Shown piece after piece: positions 1 to 8,693 of a stretch of DNA of 64,000 bases; position 1 is the stretch's first letter; each line of letters opens with the position of its first letter. The notes beneath the pieces are model-generated. The model ran no database searches, was not told the origin of the DNA, and saw nothing but the letters and a program-made list of their open reading frames with translations. Source of the DNA: Legionellaceae bacterium (GTDB taxonomy: Bacteria; Pseudomonadota; Gammaproteobacteria; Legionellales; Legionellaceae); contig JARGNP010000006.1 of NCBI GenBank assembly GCA_029210265.1, forward strand, positions 33,330 to 97,329, in the 5' to 3' direction. Both the position numbers and the translations under genes were made by a program.

Positions 1-368
1 AGGGTGGAGAGCAGGTTGTGATGCTTGCGCCGCGCTGTCATACCATGTTGAGCGCGCATGAGCTTGGGCACTTGATCGGTTTATGGCATGAGCAGTCGCG
101 CTCCGATCGTGATACGTATGTTGAAATTCTATGGGAAAATATACGCGAAGAGCATTATTCGAACTTTAATCGACGCGATCGTGAAGGACAAAATGAGGGT
201 GCGTATGATTATGATTCCATCATGCATTATTCAGGACGTGCGTTTAGTAAAAATGGACTTCCAACGATTATTCCGCATGATAAATCGGCCGTGATTGGCC
301 AGCGTGACCATTTGAGTAAGGGGGATATTGAAGCCGTAAATACACTGTATTCCATGAAAAATTACTGA
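1..368 (+). CDS. Astacin-family (M12A) zinc metalloprotease, C-terminal part
   Basis: The gene enters from the left edge in the frame that starts at base 3, so only the C-terminal ~120 residues are present. The extended zinc site of astacins is intact: HELGHLIGLWHEQSRSDRD has three metal-binding histidines and the catalytic Glu, and the Met-turn SIMHYS follows about 55 residues later. The protein should cleave peptide bonds with a Zn-activated water. LegP of Legionella pneumophila is an astacin-like Dot/Icm effector, so an exported role is plausible, but the N-terminus that would show a signal peptide is outside the window. The gene ends 38 bases before the pepN start and runs in the same direction. 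Family call is secure; the cellular role is inference. Confidence 0.9.
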   Translation, partial: GGEQVVMLAPRCHTMLSAHELGHLIGLWHEQSRSDRDTYVEILWENIREEHYSNFNRRDREGQNEGAYDYDSIMHYSGRAFSKNGLPTIIPHDKSAVIGQRDHLSKGDIEAVNTLYSMKNY

Positions 369-406
369 TGAATTATTAAGACGAATTAAGCATGCGCGAG
401 GTGGAT

Positions 407-3004
407 ATGTCAAAACAAACAATTTATTTAAACGATTATCAAGCACCAAGTTTTCAACTCGAAACAGTGGATCTAACCGTAGATTTATATGATGAGTATG
501 CTTTGGTTATAAATAAGATGCGTTTGGTTCGCATGCATCCCGGTCCTTTGTGTTTATACGGTGAAGAACTCAAACTCGAATCTATTGCGTTAGATGGTCA
601 TGAATTAAAACATGATGCTTATGTGCTAGAAGGCGAAAATTTAATATTTGAAACATGCCCCGACGCGTTTATATTAACCATAACGACACGTATTTATCCG
701 AAAGAAAATACAGCGCTGTCAGGCTTGTATCATGCCGAAGATATTTTTTGTACACAATGTGAAGCAGAAGGTTTTAGGCGTATCACCTATTTTCCAGATA
801 GGCCTGATGTATTGGCCGTATACACCACGCGTATTTCGGCGAATCAAGCGGATTATCCTGTTTTATTATCGAATGGAAATCTTATTGATTCAGGTGTTTC
901 TGGAGAGCGACATTGGGCTGTGTGGCATGACCCCTTTAAAAAACCATCGTATTTGTTTGCGTTAGTCGCAGGTAAGCTTGCCTGCGTGAGCGACCAATTT
1001 GTGACGATGTCAGGGCGAAAAATAGATTTACATGTGTATGTTGAGGCTGGAGTTCAAGATCGTTGTGCGCATGCGCTCGCGTCGTTGAAAGCGGCGATGG
1101 CATGGGATGAGCGTGAATACGGTCGTGAATATGATTTAGATGTGTACATGATTGTGGCCATCAATGCCTTTAATATGGGGGCGATGGAAAACAAAGGCCT
1201 GAATGTATTTAACGCTAAATATGTGCTCGCGCGTCCTGATACGGCAACGGATCAAGATTATGCGGGCATCGAAAGCGTGATTGCCCATGAGTATTTTCAT
1301 AATTGGACCGGAAATCGTGTGACCTGTCGAGATTGGTTTCAGTTGAGCCTAAAAGAAGGTTTGACCGTATTTCGTGACCAAGAATTTTCACGTGATATGA
1401 ACTCACGGGATGTGAATCGTATTCAAGATGTCAAAGTATTACGCCAAGCACAGTTTCCTGAAGACGCAGGGCGTATGGCGCATCCTGTGCGACCACCGGC
1501 GTATCAAGAAATTAATAATTTTTATACCGCGACCATATATAACAAAGGCGCTGAGGTGATTCGTATGCTTCAAACGCTTTTGAGTCCAGCAGGCTTTAGG
1601 CGTGGTACGGATCTATATTTTGAGCGGCATGATGGTGAGGCGGTGACGATTGAAGATTTTGTGGCGGCCATGGCTGATGCAAATAACCAAGATTTAACGC
1701 AATTTTTTAGGTGGTATACACAAGCCGGTACGCCAGAAGTTAAGCTGACCGAGCGCTCTTATCAAGACGGCTGTTTATCTTTAAGTTTCACACAAACGTG
1801 CCCCAAAACACCGGATAACCCAGATGATTATGTAAAGCAGCCTTTTCCGATACCGATTCGTATTGCTTTATTTAATCAAGCCGGTGAACGCATGCCTGTT
1901 GCACAGGATGTGTTGTTACTCGAAAAATTTGAACAGCAATTTATATTAGATGGCTTAAGTCAGGAACCAGCTCATATATCTTTGCTGCGTGATTTTTCAG
2001 CGCCGGTGAATTTAAGCTACGAGGCAAGTAATCAAGACTTGCTGGGTTTATTACGTGTTGAAACCGATGGCTTTGCCAAATGGGATGCCGCACAGCGGGT
2101 CGTTCGAGCGGCGTTATTTGATGCTTATAACACACAAAATATCAGCAACTGGTGTCTGCAAGATGATGTGATTACAGCCTTCCGGCATGTTTTACAAGAT
2201 GAAGTGTTAGATCATGCACTGCGGGCTGAGTTGTTGATGCCGCCGAGCTTTGAAGAGGTGGTGAGTGGTATAGCTCATATTGATGTTACACGCTGGGAAG
2301 AAGCACGCGACGCGTTTCGCAAGCGTTTGGGTGAGGCTCTTTGGTCCGAAATATCAAGCATGTATGCAACGCTTGAGCAGGCTGAAGATCATGCCATGCA
2401 TGCTGAGGCATTTGGGCGACGTCGTCTCAAGCACGTGTGTTTATGGTTAATGATGCATGCGAAGCCAGAAGATGCCTTGGGGCTATGCAAAGATCAATTT
2501 GAGCAGGCGAAGACCATGACCGATCAAGTGGGAAGTCTAGGTTTACTGATTAATTCGCCGGATGAAGCCGCACAAAATCAGGCAATCACGGGCTTTTATA
2601 AGCAATGGAAGCATGATGAGCTGGTGCTTGATAAATGGTTTGCTTTGCAAGCAAGTGCTGAGCATGAGGGGGCACTCGCGCGTGTCAAAAAATTGCTTGA
2701 GCATCCTGATTTTGATTTGAAAAAGCCAAACAAAGTGCGGGCGGTCATCGGTGCGTTTTGTCAAAACAATCCACGGCATTTTCATGCGGTTGATGGTAGC
2801 GGTTATGCTTTTTTGACGGAACAATTACTCAAGGTAGATAAGCTCAATCCACAAATATCAGCGCGTCTTGCAACGCCGTTCACGCGTTGGCAGCGGTTTG
2901 ATATGGCTAGGCAAAAACATATGCTCGAGCAATTAAAGTATTTATCAGAAGCTAATTTGTCGGCAGATTTACGGGAAATCGTGACCAAAAGCTTGGCTCA
3001 ATAG
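407..3004 (+). CDS. pepN: Aminopeptidase N (M1 family)
   Basis: Cytosolic zinc aminopeptidase that removes N-terminal residues from peptides. The exopeptidase motif GAMEN (residue ~257) and the zinc site HEYFHNWTGNR (~293) are intact, and the ~865-residue length fits the PepN family of proteobacteria. An upstream in-frame ATG exists at 392. I prefer the ATG at 407 because GAGGT lies about 7 bases before it and the protein then begins MSKQTIYLNDY, which aligns better with E. coli PepN. The stop codon directly abuts the aroE start, so the two genes are probably co-transcribed. No unusual residues seen. Confidence 0.95.
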   Translation: MSKQTIYLNDYQAPSFQLETVDLTVDLYDEYALVINKMRLVRMHPGPLCLYGEELKLESIALDGHELKHDAYVLEGENLIFETCPDAFILTITTRIYPKENTALSGLYHAEDIFCTQCEAEGFRRITYFPDRPDVLAVYTTRISANQADYPVLLSNGNLIDSGVSGERHWAVWHDPFKKPSYLFALVAGKLACVSDQFVTMSGRKIDLHVYVEAGVQDRCAHALASLKAAMAWDEREYGREYDLDVYMIVAINAFNMGAMENKGLNVFNAKYVLARPDTATDQDYAGIESVIAHEYFHNWTGNRVTCRDWFQLSLKEGLTVFRDQEFSRDMNSRDVNRIQDVKVLRQAQFPEDAGRMAHPVRPPAYQEINNFYTATIYNKGAEVIRMLQTLLSPAGFRRGTDLYFERHDGEAVTIEDFVAAMADANNQDLTQFFRWYTQAGTPEVKLTERSYQDGCLSLSFTQTCPKTPDNPDDYVKQPFPIPIRIALFNQAGERMPVAQDVLLLEKFEQQFILDGLSQEPAHISLLRDFSAPVNLSYEASNQDLLGLLRVETDGFAKWDAAQRVVRAALFDAYNTQNISNWCLQDDVITAFRHVLQDEVLDHALRAELLMPPSFEEVVSGIAHIDVTRWEEARDAFRKRLGEALWSEISSMYATLEQAEDHAMHAEAFGRRRLKHVCLWLMMHAKPEDALGLCKDQFEQAKTMTDQVGSLGLLINSPDEAAQNQAITGFYKQWKHDELVLDKWFALQASAEHEGALARVKKLLEHPDFDLKKPNKVRAVIGAFCQNNPRHFHAVDGSGYAFLTEQLLKVDKLNPQISARLATPFTRWQRFDMARQKHMLEQLKYLSEANLSADLREIVTKSLAQ

Positions 3005-3793
3005 ATGGCTGATGTGATGCGTTTTATGGTGATGGGCGCGCCGATAGAGCATAGCCTATCCCCCATGATTCATACGCAATTTGCAGCCCAAACGGGCCGT
3101 GATTTAGTGTATGAAACATGTTTGTTAGATAAAGCGCATTTTGAGCAGCAGGTACGTGATTATTTTGCATCTGGAGGCGCGGGTTTAAATATTACATCCC
3201 CTGGCAAAGAGCGTGCCTTTGCTATGGCGGATGTTAAAACACTACGGTGTGCTGCGGCACAGGCTGCAAATACCCTTTGGATGAATTCAGCAGGGCAATT
3301 ATGCGCCGATAATACCGATGGTATTGGCTTGATACGTGATTTAAAGCACCAAGGCATCAAGCTTACGGACGCACGTATTTTAGTGCTGGGTGCGGGCGGT
3401 GCCGCGCGAGGTATTTTACCGGCACTTTTAGATGAATATCCGAGTCATGTTGTGATTGCCAACCGTACGGCATCACGTGCTGAAGCTTTGGTTCAAGCGC
3501 TTGATGTAAGTAACTTGAGTTTTATGCCGTTGGATGCAGTGACGGGGTCGTATGATTTGGTTTTAAATGCAATATCTACGTTTGAAGGCTTGTCTGAGGG
3601 CTCCAATCTATCGGGTGAGCCTCTGTGTTACGACTTAAATTATGATGCCTCGGGCATGACACCGTTTGTTGCTTGGGCAAACAAGGCTGGCTTTAAAGCC
3701 GTGGATGGTTTGGGCATGCTGGTGGAGCAAGCGGCAGAGGCTTTTTTTGTTTGGCATGGTGTTCGGCCGCCGTTGACAAGCATCACACGGTAG
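3005..3793 (+). CDS. aroE: Shikimate dehydrogenase
   Basis: NADPH-dependent reduction of 3-dehydroshikimate to shikimate in aromatic amino acid synthesis. The N-terminal substrate motif GAPIEHSLSPMIH is canonical. The catalytic lysine sits in NITSPGKE, where the usual N-V-T-x-P-F/Y-K has Ser and Gly at variable positions. The Rossmann glycine motif is VLGAGGAARG. Length (262 residues) is normal. The ATG follows the pepN stop with no gap, which suggests translational coupling. The last bases of the gene carry the -35 hexamer of a promoter reading into the next gene. Confidence 0.95.
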   Translation: MADVMRFMVMGAPIEHSLSPMIHTQFAAQTGRDLVYETCLLDKAHFEQQVRDYFASGGAGLNITSPGKERAFAMADVKTLRCAAAQAANTLWMNSAGQLCADNTDGIGLIRDLKHQGIKLTDARILVLGAGGAARGILPALLDEYPSHVVIANRTASRAEALVQALDVSNLSFMPLDAVTGSYDLVLNAISTFEGLSEGSNLSGEPLCYDLNYDASGMTPFVAWANKAGFKAVDGLGMLVEQAAEAFFVWHGVRPPLTSITR

Positions 3794-3800
3794 CTATACT
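3773..3800 (+). promoter_or_regulatory. Sigma-70-type promoter for the U-box/CaaX gene
   Basis: TTGACA at 3773-3778 and TATACT at 3795-3800 are separated by 16 bases, a near-consensus sigma-70 promoter. The -35 box lies inside the end of aroE, and the start of the next gene is 40 bases after the -10. This gives the accessory gene its own expression independent of pepN-aroE. Confidence 0.75.
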
Positions 3801-3804
3801 CACT

Positions 3805-3827
3805 GTTAATAAATTGATCAAATTAAC
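3805..3827 (+). promoter_or_regulatory. Inverted repeat over the predicted transcription start
   Basis: GTTAAT (3805-3810) and ATTAAC (3822-3827) flank the self-complementary core TTGATCAA (3814-3821). The element sits immediately after the -10 box, where a repressor would block initiation. The two arms are not symmetric about the core, so it may be two overlapping half-sites. Role is inferred from position only. Confidence 0.4.
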
Positions 3828-3839
3828 AGGGATTCTAAT

Positions 3840-5072
3840 ATGTTAGAGTATATGCTTCATTATGCTAAAGGCGAAAGTCCAGCCGAGCGTAGAAATGCCA
3901 TGTTCACGGCAGGCTCAATGGAGCAGCCGGGTGAGTACGGTCGGCTCGGCAATGAAGCGAATGTTCGAAAAGTTACGATGATATTGGAACGGACGGTTGG
4001 GGCGTTGAACGATCTTTTACATCCTATGCCTGGTATGCCAAATATTAGGTCGTTTCGTTATCAAGGAAAAACCGCTTGGTTTGATACAATCAACAGGCTT
4101 TTAACCGTGATTATTCCTCATCTTGAGGAGCTTGATAAAGGCATTAAGCCGGCTAGAAAAATTAATCAAGCGATTATTTTGGCATTAAAAAAATTACAAG
4201 CCAATGATCATGTCACGCCTTTCGCTGTTATGAAAATTTTAGCGCAGTTTGAAGTCCCTGGTCTTAAACAGATCGAATTTAAAAACACAGATGAAGCGCA
4301 AAATATTGAAACTTTGGCCGATCTTGGCTATCCACTTGATCGTGTTTCTGATGAGTATAACTGCGCGGTGCTTATGACCGTTATGTCCGACCCATGTCAA
4401 GTGACACCGACTGAGTATGTGGATCGGTCTGTTATTGAAAAAACGCCCAGAAATCCGTTTAATCGAGAGGCGTGGGCTCAAAATATTCCAACGGATGCGG
4501 CACGATTACAAGACATTAAGCTTTTTATGAAAAAGGTCGAGTGGGTCCATTCAGCTTTTTATACGGATGAGCGATACAAGCATTTATATCATGATGAAAC
4601 ACTCCAGGGCTGGCTGCAAGATAAGGATGTATCGTATGAAGATTTTTGTCTTCAGGTGACATCTCATGTCGACGGCATGACCGACAGCAATCAGTTTGTG
4701 TTTTTTACACCAGAAACAGAGCGAGATAATAAGCATGCTGTATTTCCAGCTAAATATATTTTGGATTTATTTTCAAAACATCAAATACATACGCTGGAAC
4801 CTTCAGCAGAAGATTATGAGAAGTTGGTACGGCGTATGGCGGCTGCGGGTTATGATCGTGGTTTAGAGCAATTATTATCTAGCCCTGTTTTAGATGTTCT
4901 CAAAATTGATGTGCATGCTCAAAATAAACAAGGAAAAAATGCGCTTGATTTTATTGCGAGTTACCAAGAAAAATACCCAGCATTACGAGAAAACTATGCT
5001 CGATGTGGTGAGCTTATTGTTAATTATCAAGCACCTCCTGAAGTGCCAGATGCTGGTTGCGCTATTTCTTAG
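3840..5072 (+). CDS. Candidate effector: U-box-like E3 domain, ankyrin-like unit, C-terminal CaaX box
   Basis: A 410-residue protein not recognised as any named gene. Residues ~168-235 read as a U-box: an LMTVMSDPCQVTP segment, then YVDRSVIEK and NPFNREAW, which match the DPC..TP, YDR..IE and PxxR positions of CHIP/UFD2-type U-boxes. U-boxes recruit E2 enzymes for ubiquitin transfer; Legionella LubX and GobX are known examples among Dot/Icm effectors. Near residues 350-385 there is one ankyrin-like unit (IDVHAQNKQGKNALDFI). The last four residues are CAIS, a CaaX box that host prenyltransferases could modify, as for Legionella AnkB. An SD-like AGGGA lies about 8 bases before the ATG, and the gene has its own strong promoter. 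U-box and CaaX are seen in the sequence; effector status and E3 activity are inference. Confidence 0.75.
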   Translation: MLEYMLHYAKGESPAERRNAMFTAGSMEQPGEYGRLGNEANVRKVTMILERTVGALNDLLHPMPGMPNIRSFRYQGKTAWFDTINRLLTVIIPHLEELDKGIKPARKINQAIILALKKLQANDHVTPFAVMKILAQFEVPGLKQIEFKNTDEAQNIETLADLGYPLDRVSDEYNCAVLMTVMSDPCQVTPTEYVDRSVIEKTPRNPFNREAWAQNIPTDAARLQDIKLFMKKVEWVHSAFYTDERYKHLYHDETLQGWLQDKDVSYEDFCLQVTSHVDGMTDSNQFVFFTPETERDNKHAVFPAKYILDLFSKHQIHTLEPSAEDYEKLVRRMAAAGYDRGLEQLLSSPVLDVLKIDVHAQNKQGKNALDFIASYQEKYPALRENYARCGELIVNYQAPPEVPDAGCAIS

Positions 5073-5181
5073 TTTTATTTTTAAACGGAACTTCTGGAAG
5101 GTGATTTATGATTTTTTCTTGACCAAAACAAACGATCAGCTTAGGATGCCGCCAATGGATACCTATTTTTAGGAACAGTAA

Positions 5182-5766
5182 GTGTTAATACAAAGGCTCA
5201 ACATATATTCATGGTCACTTGCCATTCTATATTTCATTGTGGCAATCGTTTTAGAAACTCATTCACCTGCTCCGTCAATGCAGGGTATATATTCTTCATT
5301 TCCCTTGATTGCTATTCTTATTTTATGGTCCGAAAAAAGCTCAAAAGTTATCAACATTGATGACACCAATATAACAAAAAAAGAAGCATTTTCCAGAGAC
5401 TTATTTTTAATTACACTTGGATTTACCTTGGCATTCATGCTTCCTCTTGCTTTTAAGTACAATAATTCTGATGTGCAAGGCTGGTGGGCTTTAGGAATAG
5501 TAATAGGTACCATTATCGGCTTTTTTTATGCTTGTGTTTTTTCACTTATTTCACTTATTTTAGAACATCACAAAAAACAAACAATCTTTTTTATTTATTT
5601 CATTTTCGTCATTATTATAATCGAGTCTTTTGTTCCTCAAAGTATAATTCCAAGATATATATCCTTATTTCATGGTTTACGCATTGAGTTCTTTCATTTC
5701 TTCATTAGCGCATCCGTGCTTATTTATTTCTTTTTTTGCTTGCTCCGGAAATCACTTAAAAAATAA
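5182..5766 (+). CDS. Multi-pass membrane protein of unknown function
   Basis: A 194-residue, strongly hydrophobic protein with about five likely membrane segments, for example near residues 8-28, 70-90, 100-125, 135-150 and 165-188. There is no recognisable domain. Start is a GTG preceded by AGGAA about 7 bases upstream; the first downstream ATG would remove the first helix. Codons are AT-rich compared with the housekeeping genes on either side, which suggests accessory origin. It lies 27 bases upstream of the disrupted amidase gene in the same direction, so they may form one transcript. Confidence 0.6.
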   Translation: MLIQRLNIYSWSLAILYFIVAIVLETHSPAPSMQGIYSSFPLIAILILWSEKSSKVINIDDTNITKKEAFSRDLFLITLGFTLAFMLPLAFKYNNSDVQGWWALGIVIGTIIGFFYACVFSLISLILEHHKKQTIFFIYFIFVIIIIESFVPQSIIPRYISLFHGLRIEFFHFFISASVLIYFFFCLLRKSLKK

Positions 5767-5793
5767 AGCCAATAACATTAATTTGGGTATCAA

Positions 5794-7439
5794 ATGAATC
5801 AGATGAAAATAAGGTGTCTTATAATCGCCGTTGTTTTAAGTATTCTTTCTTTTAACAGTGCAAATGCAAAACCAGCTTACCCAGGAGATATCTTAGGTAG
5901 AGATTTAAATTATCCTGGGCTAGGGCCTCTGGGGCACGTCGGAATAGCGACAGGAGATAATCAAGGAAGCAAAGCTTGGGTTGTTATTGAAGCTTTGAAA
6001 AAACATCCTGTAATACAAATAAACGACATTTTTTTCTTTAAAGCAATATCTCCTTCGCTGCACGCCAGGGAAGGCTGAAAGCCGAGGCGTGTAGTCCGAG
6101 ATAGCCCGAGATTTTTTTAATCAGCCCGGAGGGATGTTAAAAAAATCTTTAGAGGGCGTAGAGTCATTGTGGAAGACATTTTTCCTGTCGCGTAGCGAAA
6201 AAATGTCGGACGCAGGACAGTCGAGGCCAAAATACTGCTCACGTTAGCGAGTTGATTTCGGGGACTTGGAAGTCCCGGAATCTTTCACGAGGTAGTGAGT
6301 CTCTTGATTGGGGTAGTAGATCCGGTATTGGGGATTATTCGCATGGAACAAGTGCGGCTCTTATCGAAGCAAACCACCAAAGATGGTGGTGTCCCACGTA
6401 CACTGACTCTACAGCTTATACGATAGGAGAAGGAAACACTCGCACAGGCCAAATATACAAATGCGGGGTATGGCGCTGCGATACGATGGTTGCCTGGAGC
6501 TTTTTTAGCGCAGGGTATTATCAGTTAATGAAAGGTATAATTATGTTACCTAGAAAAGTTTTTTATGCCTTTCCTTATGCCAATAATGAATCATCATATT
6601 CTACTTATACTTCCGGCCTTAATTCACCAATGATTTTAGAACCAGAACGTCAATTCGAAACGCTTACGTCAGATGAGCTTAATACAATGCCGTACGAAGA
6701 ATTTGTGAGAATAGCTGATATTCCATTAAACCAAGAAACACCTACTCATATTGATGCTGAGTGGCGCTTTGCTAATGATGAAAATGTCAATAATATCAAG
6801 CGAGGTATATTTATTGATCGGCTTGCCATGTCTAATGAAAAAGATGTAATACCAAGATTTTTAAAAATGCATGCCGAAATAGATATTGACGAATTAAAAA
6901 CAAAGATCGTTCAGGGATTAATGGTCCACTATCAAAACAACACGAAAAGCGCGCAAAAAAACCACACATCCCTGCGTAAATTTTACACTGAACTTATGCG
7001 TCAAAAATTATCTAACAATAATGCTGATATGATTATTCGGGGATATATAGATACTCATACAGCAAATGAGATACTCGCTAATATTCGTCAAATTGATATG
7101 CAATGTAAAGGAATAGAAGCACATTTATTATTAGGTTTAAAGCATAATTTAGCACTTAAATCTCAAGCTTTAGAACAAATTTATGTGCCTTCTATGATTG
7201 CCATGCTAAAAAAATACAACAGATCAGATTTAGATGATATGTTTTTTGGTATCACCAAGATGGGTTACAAACAGCTACGTGATTCAAATTCAATGAAACA
7301 GATTAAAGCTTACATTGATTATACCTCGAATAAATATACATTACTTAATGCAGCGAACAACAAAGATCCTTATCTTGGCGTTGCAAAAAAATCCCTCGAA
7401 GAATTAAGGCGTGATATGTCGATAGGCCTCGGTTACTAG
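5794..7439 (+). pseudogene. Exported permuted papain-like (YiiX/C92-type) amidase gene, split by an insertion
   Basis: Two reading frames carry the two halves of one protein. The first (5794-6078) has a signal peptide ending near ANA and the motif PGDIL..GHVGIATG, which supplies the His of the permuted NlpC/P60-like fold. The second (6252-7439, different frame) contains WGSRSGIGDYSHG and YKCGVWRCDTMVAW, which supplies the Cys, then ~270 residues of helical C-terminal sequence. Between them, roughly 6045-6290, lies palindrome-rich DNA that puts a stop in the first frame and shifts the second. In permuted enzymes of this type the His precedes the Cys, so both halves are needed for activity. The second half has only a TTG start without a clear SD. 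I therefore read the gene as broken, though a sequence error cannot be excluded. Confidence 0.7.
6056..6280 (+). repeat. Palindrome-rich insertion inside the amidase gene
   Basis: About 220 bases containing several hairpins in a row: GGCT/AGCC (6073-6083); a perfect 11-bp stem GATTTTTTTAA (6110-6120) with TTAAAAAAATC (6137-6147); GACATTTTT (6175-6183) with AAAAATGTC (6199-6207), with an inner TCGC/GCGA stem; and GGGACTT (6261-6267) with AAGTCCC (6270-6276). It does not code and interrupts an otherwise recognisable protein. Boundaries and any target duplication are unclear. It looks like a small structured repeat or MITE-like element; no second copy was noticed in this window. Confidence 0.55.
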
Positions 7440-7522
7440 AGTGACTGACGTAGTACTTTAAAATTCAGACGGCTCGGTTGTTTGTGGTTAACTCTTATTA
7501 AGAAGCGCTCGAGTGGGCGTGA

Positions 7523-7538
7523 GTCCATATATGGACTT
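7523..7538 (+). promoter_or_regulatory. Perfect 16-bp palindrome upstream of the toxin-antitoxin operon
   Basis: AGTCCATATATGGACT is fully self-complementary. A further TGGACT half-site occurs at about 7551. The site is some 60 bases before the antitoxin ATG at 7600, the usual place for autoregulation by an Xre-type antitoxin. Operator function is inferred. Confidence 0.55.
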
Positions 7539-7599
7539 TTGTCTCGATCTGGACTATTGTTTAATTATAACTTATTCTCTTAAATTAAATGGAACTGTG

Positions 7600-7989
7600 A
7601 TGCGATTAGCCTCCGATTCAGCGTCAATCCCTATTTCCAAGGAAGTCATTTGGAAGAGTTTTGCTAACTTAGTTCAACGTTTTGGTCTTCAAGAAAAAGA
7701 AGCGCTGACCTTGCTCGGGGATATGCCTAGATCGAGCTATATGAAAGGTATGTCAGAAGGGAGTACGAATCTTGATAGGGATAAGCGAGATCGTGTTTCT
7801 TATCTATTAGGTATTTATAAAGGCCTCAGGCTTTTGTTCGATGACAGCACGCAGGCTGTGACATGGATAAATCGAGAAAACTCATTGTCGCCATTTAATG
7901 GTATGACGCCCAAAGCGTATATGCTTGAAGGGAGCGTTGTTCGATTGGCGGAGGTTCGTCAGTTTTTAGATTTTTGGCGAGGCTATTGA
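7600..7989 (+). CDS. Antitoxin of an Xre/MbcA/ParS - RES module
   Basis: About 129 residues. The N-terminal half is an Xre-like helix-turn-helix region (around SFANLVQRFGLQEKEALTLLG). The C-terminal half has the MbcA/ParS toxin-binding features: an RVSYLLGIYKGLRLLF helix, then WINRENSLSPFNGMTPKAYM. Its role is to neutralise the RES toxin encoded next and probably to repress the operon. The frame is open further upstream to a GTG at 7513, but that part covers the palindrome and lacks an SD, so I place the start at the ATG at 7600 (GTG 7597 is also possible). It overlaps the toxin gene by one base (ATGA). Confidence 0.85.
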   Translation: MRLASDSASIPISKEVIWKSFANLVQRFGLQEKEALTLLGDMPRSSYMKGMSEGSTNLDRDKRDRVSYLLGIYKGLRLLFDDSTQAVTWINRENSLSPFNGMTPKAYMLEGSVVRLAEVRQFLDFWRGY

Positions 7990-8675
7990 TGAGTGTTTAT
8001 ACCAAAGTTAAATGCAACGTGCATCGCTTGATACCTTCGAAATTTCCGCCAGTGCAATTGTTTGACTGGGCGGAAACCAAAGATGAGCTCGAACAAATCG
8101 CAGCACTTGAAGGGCTTACAAGTAATCGATTAAAAACAGAATTAGGTGATATTAATTTGGTGCCTAAAGATGAATGGGTAGGCGGAGAAGGTTCGTCACC
8201 TATCATGGCAGCATTTACCAATATTGGTTACCCTTCTCGTTTTTCAGACGGTACGTTTGGTGTTTTTTATGCTGCGGACTCAATCGATGCCGCAATTCGT
8301 GAAACCATGTTTCATCGAGAACGTTTGTATACAGCTTCTAATGAAGCGCCGTGTCCTATTTCAATGAGGGAATATATTGCAAAAACCGCTGAACCTCTTA
8401 TTCAAATCAAGCGTGAGACGCATGGCGAATGTCTGAATCCAGATATCCAAAGTTATGAAAAAAGTCAGCAGTTTTCTCTGAATTTACGAAAGGAACAAGC
8501 ATGGGGAATACATTATCCAAGCATGAGATCTAAAGGTGATCATTGTGTTGCTATATTGCGACCTAAAGCTATAGCAGTGCCAGTGATACAAGGCGCTCAT
8601 TACCGTTATTTGTGGGATGGAACGTCAATTAGTGATGTGTATAAAGAGAGTAAAGTTAAAAACATCGAGCGGTAG
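7989..8675 (+). CDS. RES-domain toxin
   Basis: A 228-residue protein with the RES family pattern: an early Arg in VHRLIPSKFPP, then the block GEGSSPIMAAFTNIG, a PSRFSDGTFGVFYAAD segment with the conserved Arg and Tyr, and IRETMFHRE with the conserved Glu. Characterised members such as MbcT destroy cellular NAD+. The start is the ATG at 7989 that overlaps the antitoxin stop; an upstream in-frame start at 7974 lies inside the antitoxin gene and is less likely. All conserved positions I can judge are present, so the module may be active. Such modules often sit in accessory DNA, in line with the neighbouring genes. Confidence 0.9.
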   Translation: MSVYTKVKCNVHRLIPSKFPPVQLFDWAETKDELEQIAALEGLTSNRLKTELGDINLVPKDEWVGGEGSSPIMAAFTNIGYPSRFSDGTFGVFYAADSIDAAIRETMFHRERLYTASNEAPCPISMREYIAKTAEPLIQIKRETHGECLNPDIQSYEKSQQFSLNLRKEQAWGIHYPSMRSKGDHCVAILRPKAIAVPVIQGAHYRYLWDGTSISDVYKESKVKNIER

Positions 8676-8693
8676 AGCAGCCTCTGTCACAAG

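Noticed and set aside
7513..7599. N-terminal extension of the antitoxin from a GTG start
   Set aside because: It covers the palindrome, lacks an SD and does not resemble the family.
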